Part shown: positions 23,733 through 32,303 of the stretch, one piece after another
Layout of the letters: every line of letters begins with the position of its first letter
Numbering within the stretch: position 1 is the first letter of the stretch
From: an uncultured Christensenellaceae bacterium
GTDB lineage: Bacteria > Bacillota > Clostridia > Christensenellales > Borkfalkiaceae
Length of the DNA stretch: 64,000 nt
Reading direction: 5' to 3'
NCBI GenBank assembly: GCA_910586985.1
Contig: CAJUKK010000003.1
Span: forward strand, 109,255 to 173,254
Notes under the pieces: generated by a model
Told to the model about the DNA's origin: nothing
Databases searched by the model: none
What the model saw: the letters and a program-made list of their open reading frames with translations, nothing else
Position numbers and translations under genes: made by a program

Positions 23733-23869
23733 AATATGCGGTTTTTATTATAGGCGAAAGTGGAAAATACGAGACGGTCGCAAGGGGCATCTCGGGGGTT
23801 TTAGCAGGAGCAATCAAAAAGAGATACATCAAGTCGGGTGTATGGGCGCAGGTAAAAGCGGAGGAATAA
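23729..23869 (+). CDS. Very small early phage protein
   Basis: 46 residues (MKYAVFIIGESGKYETVARG...VKAEE). The ATG overlaps the preceding stop, and the end carries GCGGAGG, which is the ribosome site of the next gene. Both edges are set by coupling, which supports it as a gene despite its size. Function unknown. Confidence 0.55.
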   Translation: MKYAVFIIGESGKYETVARGISGVLAGAIKKRYIKSGVWAQVKAEE

Positions 23870-23871
23870 AA

Positions 23872-24084
23872 ATGTACATTAACCAATGGGGGCAGCGTGA
23901 GGCTGATTGGTACGAAGTTAAACGATATCTGAAAGGCAGCAACGGCAATGATGACGGAAGCGGTACAACCCATCACAAGACACGTAAGCAAGCCGAAAAA
24001 GCAAAAGCGGAAGCAATTAAATCGGGCAAATATGAAGTCGTCTATATCGACCACATAGCCGAGAACAGCGGAATCATTGATTAA
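23872..24084 (+). CDS. Small early phage protein
   Basis: 70 residues; ATG 23872 chosen because GGAGG lies 8 nt upstream. Contains a basic helix (KTRKQAEKAKAEAIKSG) after an aromatic N terminus. No family recognised. Confidence 0.6.
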   Translation: MYINQWGQREADWYEVKRYLKGSNGNDDGSGTTHHKTRKQAEKAKAEAIKSGKYEVVYIDHIAENSGIID

Positions 24085-24102
24085 GACTCAAGGGGGACAA
24101 GC

Positions 24103-24378
24103 GTGAACTTCAGACGATTTTTTCAGATGCAGAGAGCGTTAGCGGGAATTCACGATATGTGCCTTCAAATCGATTTTAACGAGTGGGGGCTTGGATATCA
24201 AAAATTCTTCTTCTACGCAGACCTCAAGAAATTTGCAAACGCAGAAATAACGAATTCAAAGGGCTTCCTTGATGCGGAGCTTGGCACAGACGGAAAGGTT
24301 AGATTTTGGGGTGTTTCCTCGCAGATGGAACTACCCTACAAGGTTCTAACGAACAAGGAATGGGGAGAACGAAACTAA
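24103..24378 (+). CDS. Small early phage protein
   Basis: 91 residues, GTG start with AGGGGG upstream. Aromatic-rich (DFNEWGLGYQKFFFYADLKKF). No domain recognised. The stop shares one base with the ATG of the next gene (TAATG), so translation is coupled. Confidence 0.6.
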   Translation: MNFRRFFQMQRALAGIHDMCLQIDFNEWGLGYQKFFFYADLKKFANAEITNSKGFLDAELGTDGKVRFWGVSSQMELPYKVLTNKEWGERN

Positions 24379-24695
24379 TGGATAAAACAACAGATTTAAG
24401 CACAACGGAAGCTCTTTTTAACGACCTTCTGAATCGCACCGGGAGCATTGTCCCGACCACCCCTCAAAGGATGGCGAGAGTGAGTCGAGAGAAAACTGCC
24501 CAAGCCGAAATAGAACCCGTCCTTTCCATAGTGGAAGCGGCTAAGGCTTGCGGAATATCCCGACACCAAATAGATAACGCAATCAACGGCGGAGAGCTGG
24601 CGTTTTACAGCTTCGGGGATAGAAGAAAGGTAAAACTTTCAGACCTCAAAAGATGGCTTGAAAGCAAGCGCACCAAGATAGGAATTTACAACTAA
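24378..24695 (+). CDS. Excisionase/MerR-type helix-turn-helix protein
   Basis: 105 residues. After a 50-residue variable N terminus comes the domain LSIVEAAKACGISRHQIDNAINGGELAFYSFGDRRKVKLSDLKRWLESK, typical of the excisionase-family DNA-binding domain (helix 17 superfamily). It could be the prophage excisionase or an early regulator. It is separated from the integrase, as is common when early and lysogeny operons diverge. Confidence 0.72.
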   Translation: MDKTTDLSTTEALFNDLLNRTGSIVPTTPQRMARVSREKTAQAEIEPVLSIVEAAKACGISRHQIDNAINGGELAFYSFGDRRKVKLSDLKRWLESKRTKIGIYN

Positions 24696-24708
24696 CGGAG
24701 GCGGCCCC

Positions 24709-25155
24709 ATGGCGAGAGAACATCAAATTTATTGGCTGAGTACCGAGGAAAGCGGAGAAGACGGAGTAGGGAAGAGTTGGTACTACATAAGAGATGCAAG
24801 AAGCGAAGCTCAACGGCTTGCAAACGAGCTGAACTGCGACGTTTACATAAATCAAGGCGACAACATAGTAGAGGTTATCAGCCCTAAAAAGACGGTTAAA
24901 ACACCGCAAAGATATTACTTCTATTACGATACCCACAATATAGGTCTTATCGGAAACCACATCGGTTTTTGGAGAAGCGGTGTAGCAAACAGTAAAAAGG
25001 CGATCCTTGCCACTTTAAACCCGAAAGGAAGGCAATACGCAAACCACGTCAAAAAGGTTTATACGGCGGTACAGGCTGCGGAAATCGCAAAGACGGACAG
25101 AGGGCTGGCAGAGCTTATGAAACAATACGAAAAGGAGAATACAGATGCCACTTAA
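24709..25155 (+). CDS. Conserved early phage protein
   Basis: 148 residues, ATG after a GGAGGCGG ribosome site. Segments such as WYYIRDARSEAQRLANELNCDVYINQ suggest an alpha/beta fold. No family recognised. It overlaps the next start by 11 bp. Confidence 0.6.
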   Translation: MAREHQIYWLSTEESGEDGVGKSWYYIRDARSEAQRLANELNCDVYINQGDNIVEVISPKKTVKTPQRYYFYYDTHNIGLIGNHIGFWRSGVANSKKAILATLNPKGRQYANHVKKVYTAVQAAEIAKTDRGLAELMKQYEKENTDAT

Positions 25156-25567
25156 AGATTATACGACCACAATCGGCGTGTTTAAAACATTAGGCGAAAT
25201 TCACGAAATGCTCGTAAAGCATGGAGCGAGGCAGATCTTAAACAAATACGATGAGGAAGGCAAGGTTCTATCAGTCGCCTTCGTAATTGAAACGCCGATA
25301 GGCACTCACGCCGTACTGCTTCCCGCCAATGTGGAGGCGGTGCAAAAAACACTCGAACGGCAGAAAGTAAAAGCAGACAGAGAACAAGCAGAGCGGACAG
25401 CTTGGCGCATTGTAAAGGATTGGATAGCCGCACAGATGGCAATTCTCGAGAGTCGGATGGTAACCATAGACCAAATATTCTTGCCGTATATGGTAAACCC
25501 CCAAGGCGAAACCGTTTATCAGCTTTTCGCAAATAAACAACTTCAGCTCGGAGGCGGTAATGGCTAA
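25145..25567 (+). CDS. Conserved phage protein of replication region
   Basis: 140 residues. It resembles a protein family often seen in early regions of Firmicutes phages, with the pattern GEIHEMLVKHGARQI near the N terminus, PIGTHAVLLPAN in the middle and EQAERTAWRIVKDWIAAQMAILESRM. The molecular role of that family is unknown to me. AAAGGAG precedes the ATG; the end overlaps the next gene by 8 bp. Confidence 0.65.
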   Translation: MPLKDYTTTIGVFKTLGEIHEMLVKHGARQILNKYDEEGKVLSVAFVIETPIGTHAVLLPANVEAVQKTLERQKVKADREQAERTAWRIVKDWIAAQMAILESRMVTIDQIFLPYMVNPQGETVYQLFANKQLQLGGGNG

Positions 25568-26030
25568 AACATTAGAGCCGGGAGTGATGGGTTTAATCAG
25601 CATCAATAAACCCCACACGGTCAAGATTTTTGATGAGCATTTAAAACTAATTGAGTGGCGCAAACGCCCCCTTCCGCTCGGCAGGTATGCGGTTTATGAA
25701 ACGAAGCGCGGCGGTGGATGCGGAAAGGTTATCGGAGAGTTTAAGGTATGCGACTGCACAGAATACCCTTCGGTTGATGAGATAGCTCCGGTTTTAATAA
25801 CTATGGGGCAAGTAAAAGAAGAATTCCTTAACGCATACGCAAAGGGTAAACCACTCTACGCCAATCTTTTATGTGCGGTCAAAAAGTACGACAAGCCGAA
25901 GGAGCTGGGAGAGTTTAGGTACATAAAAATACCCGTTAACCCATTGATGCAGTGGCAATCGGTAGAGTCGATTAACCGTCCGCCGCAGTCGTGGTGCAGA
26001 GTAATAGAATCAAACGGAGGCGGACGATGA
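25560..26030 (+). CDS. ASCH (PUA-like) domain protein
   Basis: 156 residues. The opening LISINKPHTVKIFDEHLKLIEWRKRPLPLGRYAVYETKRGGGCGKVIGEF is a typical ASCH domain: substrate-facing KP, Glu-Trp-Arg-Lys, then GxxxGEF. ASCH proteins bind RNA or modified nucleosides and some cleave RNA. Located in the early operon with a GGAGGCGG ribosome site and ATGA coupling to the next gene. Confidence 0.8.
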   Translation: MAKTLEPGVMGLISINKPHTVKIFDEHLKLIEWRKRPLPLGRYAVYETKRGGGCGKVIGEFKVCDCTEYPSVDEIAPVLITMGQVKEEFLNAYAKGKPLYANLLCAVKKYDKPKELGEFRYIKIPVNPLMQWQSVESINRPPQSWCRVIESNGGGR

Positions 26031-26245
26031 ATAAGCAGGTCAAGGATTTAACGACAGCAGAGCAGGACAGCATCTGCGCCAAGCAAAATACCGGAAGGTC
26101 GGGCAAGAATGCTTGTAAGGACTGCCCCCTTCGGTGGGCAAAACACTGCATACCTTGTATGCCGATAATGCGGAAGAACCTTATAACCCGAATGCTTAAA
26201 GCTATCGGGGAAAGAACGGTAGAGATTATTACGGAGGAAGCATGA
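26027..26245 (+). CDS. Small Cys-rich protein
   Basis: 72 residues starting at the ATGA overlap. Cysteines are arranged as C-AKQ...ACKDCPLRWAKHCIPC, probably one zinc site. Function unknown. It overlaps the YopX gene by 4 bp. Confidence 0.6.
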   Translation: MNKQVKDLTTAEQDSICAKQNTGRSGKNACKDCPLRWAKHCIPCMPIMRKNLITRMLKAIGERTVEIITEEA

Positions 26246-26622
26246 GAGAAATTAAATTTAGAGGAAAGAGAGAGAAAGATGGAGAGTGGCAAGAAGGATA
26301 TTTTGTATTCGGTTTGACCGAAGACCTCATCGTTTGCGGATTATTCAGCTGGAGAGTAAAAAGCGAAACAGTCGGAGAGTACACAGGGTTTGAAGACAAG
26401 AACGACAAAAAGATATTCGAAGGCGACATTCTAAGGGTTAAATCCCGAAAGACCGAAACCCTCTGCGTGGTCGTTTTTCGGGAAGGGTGGTTCATTGGCA
26501 TAACCGAAGACAACGGAGAGTGCGAGTTCCGTTATATGGCTGACGTGGAAATCATCGGCAACATTTATGACAACCCCGACCTTATAAAGATAAGACCGCC
26601 GGAGCTGAAGGAGGAAGACTGA
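26242..26622 (+). CDS. YopX-family protein
   Basis: 126 residues. IKFRGKREKDGEWQEGYF at the N terminus and GEYTGFEDKNDKKIFEGDILRV in the middle define the YopX domain, common in phages and mobile elements of Firmicutes; its function is not established. The start is joined to the preceding stop (ATGA) and the end to the next ATG. Confidence 0.9.
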   Translation: MREIKFRGKREKDGEWQEGYFVFGLTEDLIVCGLFSWRVKSETVGEYTGFEDKNDKKIFEGDILRVKSRKTETLCVVVFREGWFIGITEDNGECEFRYMADVEIIGNIYDNPDLIKIRPPELKEED

Positions 26623-26813
26623 TGCCGAGAAAGAGGTTCAAGTTAAAAAAGGACATTCCTCTCATGGGATATAAAACGCTTGCAGCCGGGACGGTTTACG
26701 AAGCGGTGCGAGAGAACGCAAGATACATCTATATCGAAGTCGAAGAAGGAAAACTGCAAGTAAGGCTTTCACGCACCGACTGTGAGGAAATCAAAAAAGG
26801 ACGGAAGCGGTAA
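26622..26813 (+). CDS. Small basic phage protein
   Basis: 63 residues with a basic start (MPRKRFKLKKDI) and SH3-like beta strands (LAAGTVYEAV, RYIYIEVEEGKLQVRL). No family named. Couplings on both sides (TGATG and TAATG) support it. Confidence 0.55.
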   Translation: MPRKRFKLKKDIPLMGYKTLAAGTVYEAVRENARYIYIEVEEGKLQVRLSRTDCEEIKKGRKR

Positions 26814-26971
26814 TGCCAAAAGGCTCTATATGGGCGGTAGAACGCAATATTCGGGGTGCTTGGGTAATTTACGGAGAACTCGGCGTTCGGCAATATTACG
26901 GATACACCAAGGCCCAAGCAAAGCAAAAATATAAAGAAGAGTGCGAAAAGAAAATTATAAAGGGGAAGTAG
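26813..26971 (+). CDS. Small phage protein
   Basis: 52 residues (MPKGSIWAVERNIRG...KKIIKGK). The ATG shares a base with the preceding TAA; the end carries AAGGGGAAG, the ribosome site of the next gene. Unknown function, possibly a Trp-rich beta domain. Confidence 0.5.
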   Translation: MPKGSIWAVERNIRGAWVIYGELGVRQYYGYTKAQAKQKYKEECEKKIIKGK

Positions 26972-26973
26972 CT

Positions 26974-27177
26974 ATGGAATGGAAACAACTTAAAAACGGA
27001 GATTGGGAAGCCGAAGGAAAGAACGGCAAGTTCTATTTATTCAAAAGCGGTCGGCAGTGGACAGGACACTATTCATCCCACAACGGAGTAAAGTTTTTCA
27101 GAATGCCGTTCGGCTCTCTGAAGCTCATCAAAAAGAAGTGCGAAGATAACTACTATTGGGAGGCAAAGAAGGACTGA
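26974..27177 (+). CDS. Small phage protein
   Basis: 67 residues; ATG 26974 follows AAGGGGAAG, whereas an upstream ATG at 26941 has no ribosome site and lies inside the previous gene. The WKQLKNGDWEAEGKNGKFYLF pattern suggests a small beta-sheet. TGATG couples it to the next gene. Confidence 0.55.
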   Translation: MEWKQLKNGDWEAEGKNGKFYLFKSGRQWTGHYSSHNGVKFFRMPFGSLKLIKKKCEDNYYWEAKKD

Positions 27178-27422
27178 TGGAAAGATGCTTATTCGGTGGC
27201 AGGAACACGGTCAAGGTCGAGGTTCAGAAACACCGCAAAATCGTTTTAATCGGATCGTTTAAAGAGGTCTCAAATACCCTTCATATCCTTTCAAGTATTT
27301 TCGGGGATAGACCTATCGGAAGTATAGCGGATGCAGAACTCATCAACGCAATGAAGACGGTCGAAAAGCTGAAAGCTCTCCAAGCTGAAAGCAAAGCTCG
27401 GAGGCGGTTATGTGGAAATTAG
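27177..27422 (+). CDS. Small phage protein
   Basis: 81 residues. Beta-hairpin start (NTVKVEVQKHRKIVLIGSFKEVSNTLHILSS) and an alpha C terminus. No family recognised. Its end contains the GGAGGCGG ribosome site for the next gene. Confidence 0.55.
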   Translation: MERCLFGGRNTVKVEVQKHRKIVLIGSFKEVSNTLHILSSIFGDRPIGSIADAELINAMKTVEKLKALQAESKARRRLCGN

Positions 27423-27670
27423 AATTACCTTACCGCCCCGGCGACACCGTATATACGCCAACGTGCAGCCACATGGGAAGCTGGGGCATTGAAAAGTGTA
27501 CGGTATCCCATTACTTAATAAGGGGCGAGACCGACATTGAAATATCGATGCGCCAAGAGAAAAACCACAGCTTTAGATTTTGTAAGCTAAACGAAGTATT
27601 CTCAACGCCGGAGGCGGCTAAGGCATACGCCGAAGCCAAACAGAAAGAATGGGAAACAAAAAAGCAGTAG
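27410..27670 (+). CDS. Small phage protein with SH3-like start
   Basis: 86 residues. YRPGDTVYTP and FSTPEAAKAYAEAKQKEWE follow a pattern seen in several Firmicutes phage proteins that begin with a GDTVY motif and end in a FxTxEEA helix; the protein at 32300 shares this layout. Function unknown. Confidence 0.6.
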   Translation: MWKLELPYRPGDTVYTPTCSHMGSWGIEKCTVSHYLIRGETDIEISMRQEKNHSFRFCKLNEVFSTPEAAKAYAEAKQKEWETKKQ

Positions 27671-27867
27671 TAAGGTACAACCCCGAGAACTGCGGACTTT
27701 TAGACATTATAAGGATGGCTTCCACCGCCTTAAACGAAATACACCAAGGTTATGAAGCCGAAGCCATGAAGCGGAGGATAAGAGCCGAAGCTCAAACTTT
27801 AGACAACGCCTTCAAGATTATAAGCGAATATGTAACCCTTAAAAGAATCAGAAAACACCGCCAATAA
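27649..27867 (+). CDS. Small helical phage protein
   Basis: 72 residues, overlapping the previous gene by 22 bp. Predicted mostly helical (LLDIIRMASTALNEIHQGYEAEAMKRRIRAEAQTL). No strong ribosome site is visible, which lowers confidence. Confidence 0.45.
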   Translation: MGNKKAVVRYNPENCGLLDIIRMASTALNEIHQGYEAEAMKRRIRAEAQTLDNAFKIISEYVTLKRIRKHRQ

Positions 27868-27879
27868 AGGCGGTAACAC

Positions 27880-27963
27880 GGTGGCCTGCTTAACGGAAGC
27901 GGCGGAGCGAATACATAGTGCTTGCTTCGTTGAAGGGCGGTTCAATTCCGCCGACCACCGCCA
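27880..27963 (+). tRNA. tRNA-like element, probably degenerate
   Basis: The 3' half is tRNA-like: T arm GGCGG-TTCAATT-CCGCC, acceptor strand GACCACC, G and CCA, paired with GGTGGCC at 27880 with one mismatch. A D-arm-like AGC/CTT hairpin is present, but no 5-bp anticodon stem can be drawn, so anticodon and identity are not assignable. It could be a decayed tRNA or a structured leader of the gene at 28009. Confidence 0.4.
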
Positions 27964-27978
27964 TCAAAAAAATTAAAA

Positions 27979-27994
27979 TTGCAGTCAACTGCAA
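27979..27994. promoter_or_regulatory. Palindromic site TTGCAGTCAACTGCAA
   Basis: A near-perfect palindrome just before the ribosome site of the next gene. Related words TTGCAATCGACTGCA occur at 37318, 48478 and 58594. Confidence 0.5.
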
Positions 27995-28008
27995 AAAGGA
28001 GAAAACCT

Positions 28009-29001
28009 ATGAACAACAATGCAACCTACCAACAGCTTATGCTCATTCCTAACGATGAGCTGACCGAACCGCAGAAAGTCTTTCTTTCCGTACATACCGA
28101 GATGGTACAAGCCGGACAGAAAGCCGCCGAATGCCTCCTTATTATGGCAACCGACATGCGGAGAATGAGAGACGAGAGACTCTACGAAGCCGCAGGTTTC
28201 GAGACCTTCAAGGACTACGTAGAAACGGCTCTTAACATCAAAGAACGCCAAGCCTACAATTGGATAAGCGTTCTCGACCTTCCCGAGGTGTACTTGACGA
28301 AGAACGCCGGAATGGGTGTAACAAAACTCGCCCTTATTGCTTCGGCTTCGGAGAAGGTAGCGGAAGACTTAATGGCAGACGAAACCACCGCCGAGAAATC
28401 GGTTAGAGAGTTACAAGCCATCATCAAAGAAAAGGATGCAGAGCTTGAAGACAAGCAGAAGCAAATCAGCTTTTTAACGGAACAGCTCGAAGAAACCCCG
28501 ACCGCCACAGAAGCTCCCGAAGTGGACACCTCAGCTTATGACGAGAGAATCAAGGAGCTTACAGAAAAGCTGGCAGATGCCAACGAGAAGCTCGGTAAGA
28601 CTGAGGACAAGCTGAAGGCGGAAAAAGCCAAGGTTAAAGAACTGAAGGAGAGAGAACCCGAGAAGGTCGAGGTTGAAAACCCCGAGACCGCAGAACAGCT
28701 CGAACAAGCAAAGAAAGACCTCACGGAAGCGGAGGCGGCGGTGGAAAAGGCAAAAGCCGAAAAAGCCGAAGCCGAAGAGAAGGCAAAGACCGCAGAAGCG
28801 GAGCTGACCGCATACAAGAAAACGCAGGAAGCGGTCGCAACCTTTAAGGTTCACGCCGGAAACCTTTTCGAGACCTTCGAAACCGTACTGTCGGCGGTCA
28901 AGCAGATAAAAGCGGTCGATGCCGACCTTGCAAAGAAATGCCTCGGTAAACTTGCCGCATTTGCAGACAACGTAAAGAACAGCGTGGAGGAATTACAGTA
29001 A
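28009..29001 (+). CDS. Coiled-coil protein with N-terminal helical DNA-binding-like domain
   Basis: 330 residues; ATG 28009 has AAAAAGGAG upstream. Residues 40-110 (RLYEAAGFETFKDYVETALNIKERQAYNWISVLDLP) resemble a helix-turn-helix found in phage DUF3102-like proteins. Residues 130-290 are a long charged coiled coil rich in Ala, Glu and Lys; a short ordered C terminus follows. It probably dimerises and binds DNA. Role in replication or partition is inferred from position only. Confidence 0.6.
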   Translation: MNNNATYQQLMLIPNDELTEPQKVFLSVHTEMVQAGQKAAECLLIMATDMRRMRDERLYEAAGFETFKDYVETALNIKERQAYNWISVLDLPEVYLTKNAGMGVTKLALIASASEKVAEDLMADETTAEKSVRELQAIIKEKDAELEDKQKQISFLTEQLEETPTATEAPEVDTSAYDERIKELTEKLADANEKLGKTEDKLKAEKAKVKELKEREPEKVEVENPETAEQLEQAKKDLTEAEAAVEKAKAEKAEAEEKAKTAEAELTAYKKTQEAVATFKVHAGNLFETFETVLSAVKQIKAVDADLAKKCLGKLAAFADNVKNSVEELQ

Positions 29002-29357
29002 TGAATAAGATTGAATTTATCAAGATGCTTCAGCAGGATAACGAAACGCAGACCGAACCCAAGAAAACTCTTCACGCGCAGGTTATCGACTGCACAATTA
29101 TAGCCCTTATAGACGAGGCGCCGGATTTCGAGATAGATGCCACCGTTACAGCGGACAGCTTGTTCAAGCTCATAGAGCAGAAAGCGAGAAGTTCAGCCGC
29201 CAAATGCGTGGGGCCGTTCGAAGCAGCCAAGCTCATAGCCAACCACCTCAAAACCAAAAATGACGGTACGGCAAGGCTCTACAATATGTGTATGGGAATG
29301 CTTGAGGGCAACGCACCCACGCCGAGAAGAAGCAAGATAGACCTTGACGATTTATAA
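29001..29357 (+). CDS. Conserved early phage protein
   Basis: 118 residues, starting on the TAATG overlap. Helical, with the segment AAKCVGPFEAAKLIANHLKTKNDGTARLYNMCMGMLEG. A PcfK-like identity is conceivable because the next gene is PcfJ-like, but sequence signatures are weak. Confidence 0.55.
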   Translation: MNKIEFIKMLQQDNETQTEPKKTLHAQVIDCTIIALIDEAPDFEIDATVTADSLFKLIEQKARSSAAKCVGPFEAAKLIANHLKTKNDGTARLYNMCMGMLEGNAPTPRRSKIDLDDL

Positions 29358-29369
29358 GTGGAGGCGGCT

Positions 29370-31631
29370 ATGTTATTGACGAAGAAGCAGAGGGAGAGCT
29401 TAACCGCTCTCCCGATAAAAGAACCGCAACCTACACATGACGGTTATCAGATATACGCTTACGCAAAGAAAAAGAAATTCGAGGGCAAACTCTTCCTCGA
29501 AATCGACTACTTCAGAAACAATGAGTTTTACTGCCGGGAATTTTACTTCGACCTCAACAATTACTATCAGCAGGACAGCATAACCGAGCCGAAACTCAAA
29601 AAAGGAACGACACCCGTTCCGCTTCGGAAGGATTGCTACTATTACACTCCCAAGGCGGACGATACAACAATTCAGACAGTCAAGCGGTATTTCAAGATAG
29701 GATACAACCCTACACAAAAAACGCTTTATTTTTTCAGACAGCACTTGTCAACGAACAGATGCACCGTAAGAGCGGTCAAAGGGTGCGGCATATCGATGGA
29801 AGCAATAGATATGCTCCCCTTGCCGGAAGGCTTGGCGGAAAGAGCAAAGTACATCAAGGAAAACCTCGACCTCGTAGCGATTATGCAGAAGAAGAGCCAC
29901 CACAGATACCCTTGTACTTGCAAGGCGTGTGGAGAGAAATTCTACGCATACAGAGAGTACGAATGGGGGTATTCAGTATCGGCAAAAAAACCGACAATAA
30001 CCATCCCCGATTGGAACACGAAGACAACCCACTTCTGCCCGAACTGCGGAAAGGAAATTAAGCTGATTTATTTCAACGCAAACGACTACAGAGTCAACTA
30101 CGCAGAGAATATCTCCATCTTCCAAAAAATAGGTGATGCCCTCATCCTTCGAATTTTTCACATCAACAGGGACGATGAAGCAACGCTCACGGAATGCAAC
30201 CGCTTTATTATGACACCCACCGCCAATAAGCATTGGCGAGTAACCTATTCCTACGATTGGTACAACAAACGGTACTATAACCCGACATGGGAGCAGTACA
30301 GCAAGACGAGCATATGGAATCTTGATATCGGATACCTTTTCGAGCCTTCAATTCAAGCTCTGAAATTTACAAGATTTGATGTACCTTTCATTATGGATAA
30401 ACTCGCCAAAGCCAAAAAGAAAAGGGACTTTCATTCGGTAATGGAACTGCTATCCCGAGTGAAGCCGAAGAACAAATACATAATGCTTTTATACCAAAAG
30501 GGCTACACGGAGCTTGCGGACGAATTCGCCGCCGGAGCGAGGCCCATAGGGATGAATTGTAAAGGCAGAACCGCCTCGGAGGTGTTGGGGGCAGATGCAA
30601 GCTATTGGGCAAAATTCGGCAATATAGCCGAGATGACATACAACCAATGGAGAGTGCAGTCCTTCCTAAAAACACAGCCGGATGCGGTCAAGGTTTACAA
30701 CCAAATCAAAGAGATAGGCATCAGTAGATACTCGAAGGGTTCAGATCCTCTGCGGTCTTCCCTTGACGTGGACAAAATCATAGAGGTTCTGAAAATAGGA
30801 CATCCGCAGAGGACGGTCAACTATTTAATAAAGCAAAATATTTCCTTTCAAGATTACCTCGACCTTATAGAGCAGTACAAACGGCTTAATTTCAACATTA
30901 CAGAGAATCTGCTCTACCCGAAAAGCTACAAGCAAACGCATGACGAGCTTAACGATTTGGAGAATAAAATTCGGGAAGAAAAGGAACTCGAGGCAGCAAA
31001 AGCCAAGGATGCAAAATTTCTCAAAGCCATAAAGAAATGGCTAAAAATGAACTTCGAAGATGGCGGACTTTCAATAGAGGTCATCAGAACAGCATCGGAG
31101 CTTAAGCGTGAGGCTATCCAAATGCATAACTGCTCGGCTGGATACATTGACCGCATTATACAGGGAAGCTGTGTGATTTTTAAGATACGGCGAACCGAAG
31201 AACCCGACCAAGCCTTTTATATGCTTGAACTCAGTCGGGATCGCAGAATCGTTCAATGCCGAGGAATTCGCAATTCAAGCAGTACACCCGAGGTGGATGC
31301 ATTCCTTGAAAAATGGGTAGAGGAAAAAATTAACAAGCCCGCCGCCAGTCAAAGCAAGATAAAAATCCAACATAAAACCATCTATCGCTGTTCGACAATT
31401 GATGACGTGATTTCATTTTTAAATATTTGTAAAACGCAAGGAATTACTATGTTTACGGATGGTGGCTTTTATACAAACATAGAGAGTCTTGCTTCCAACT
31501 TCCCGGAAGAAGATGCAGTAGGGCTTGAATTTATACTCCATCCAGATGGAACAAAAGCTCTATTCGGAAAGGAATTAGAAAAGGACAGAAAGAGCTTACC
31601 CATTATTGAATATAAGTCGGAGGCGGCGTAA
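29370..31631 (+). CDS. PcfJ-like protein
   Basis: 753 residues; ATG 29370 is chosen since GTGGAGGCGG directly precedes it. A zinc-ribbon module lies near residues 180-240 (CTCKACGEKF and HFCPNCGKEI). The C-terminal PcfJ domain includes IRTASELKREAIQMHNCSAGYIDRIIQGSCVIFKIRR near 570-610. PcfJ-like proteins occur on conjugative plasmids and phages; function is unknown. It is the largest early gene here. Confidence 0.8.
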   Translation: MLLTKKQRESLTALPIKEPQPTHDGYQIYAYAKKKKFEGKLFLEIDYFRNNEFYCREFYFDLNNYYQQDSITEPKLKKGTTPVPLRKDCYYYTPKADDTTIQTVKRYFKIGYNPTQKTLYFFRQHLSTNRCTVRAVKGCGISMEAIDMLPLPEGLAERAKYIKENLDLVAIMQKKSHHRYPCTCKACGEKFYAYREYEWGYSVSAKKPTITIPDWNTKTTHFCPNCGKEIKLIYFNANDYRVNYAENISIFQKIGDALILRIFHINRDDEATLTECNRFIMTPTANKHWRVTYSYDWYNKRYYNPTWEQYSKTSIWNLDIGYLFEPSIQALKFTRFDVPFIMDKLAKAKKKRDFHSVMELLSRVKPKNKYIMLLYQKGYTELADEFAAGARPIGMNCKGRTASEVLGADASYWAKFGNIAEMTYNQWRVQSFLKTQPDAVKVYNQIKEIGISRYSKGSDPLRSSLDVDKIIEVLKIGHPQRTVNYLIKQNISFQDYLDLIEQYKRLNFNITENLLYPKSYKQTHDELNDLENKIREEKELEAAKAKDAKFLKAIKKWLKMNFEDGGLSIEVIRTASELKREAIQMHNCSAGYIDRIIQGSCVIFKIRRTEEPDQAFYMLELSRDRRIVQCRGIRNSSSTPEVDAFLEKWVEEKINKPAASQSKIKIQHKTIYRCSTIDDVISFLNICKTQGITMFTDGGFYTNIESLASNFPEEDAVGLEFILHPDGTKALFGKELEKDRKSLPIIEYKSEAA

Positions 31632-31721
31632 AGTGTGTGCTTTATACAATTTTGATTTTACCGTAGGGAAAACCCCGATTTAGCAATTTTCAATTTTTAG
31701 TTAAGGCGGAGGAGCAAAGCA

Positions 31722-32303
31722 ATGAAAGAAAGCAAAACAAGACAAGCCACTGTAGAGTTTGCAAGTCAATTATTAAAGGAATTTAAAGAGCAGAGGCGTT
31801 TTTATGAAACTGCCAACATTGCCTTCAAAGATGTTTCGATAGCCGCAATCGATTACTGCATCAAAATAACAGAGAGAAGCATCAAAGAAATAGAAGAACG
31901 GTGTAAGACGGAAGCGAATGTGAATCCTTGCGTAACTTGCAACACCGTAGAGGTGCGATGCAAAGACTGTTTTAACAACACCAACAAAAGCCGTGAGCGG
32001 TTCACGCAGCGCACCCCCAACGGCGCAAGCCTTATATTAGGCGAACCGAGAACTCAAGCGGAGGCGGCGGCAATTTTAAAAGAGCAGTTTAAAAAGGCTT
32101 GCAACTACCTATGTGAACTTGAAGACAAGCTCGAGGGCGGACAGCTGGTCGATACCACGCCATACATCTTAGAGATAAAAAACGAGATACCCTTCAAGTA
32201 CAAGGTTATCAAGCCGACCGTACATATGCGAAACGTGGAAATGTGCGACAGTCGGGAAAGCGCCGAACGGTGCATCGTAAAATTAACGGAGGCGGCAAAA
32301 TGA
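31722..32303 (+). CDS. Early phage protein of unknown function
   Basis: 193 residues with GGCGGAGGAG before ATG. Helical N terminus, then a Cys cluster (CVTCNTVEVRCKDC near 72-85) that may bind zinc, and a charged C-terminal region. The stop overlaps the next ATG. Confidence 0.6.
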   Translation: MKESKTRQATVEFASQLLKEFKEQRRFYETANIAFKDVSIAAIDYCIKITERSIKEIEERCKTEANVNPCVTCNTVEVRCKDCFNNTNKSRERFTQRTPNGASLILGEPRTQAEAAAILKEQFKKACNYLCELEDKLEGGQLVDTTPYILEIKNEIPFKYKVIKPTVHMRNVEMCDSRESAERCIVKLTEAAK

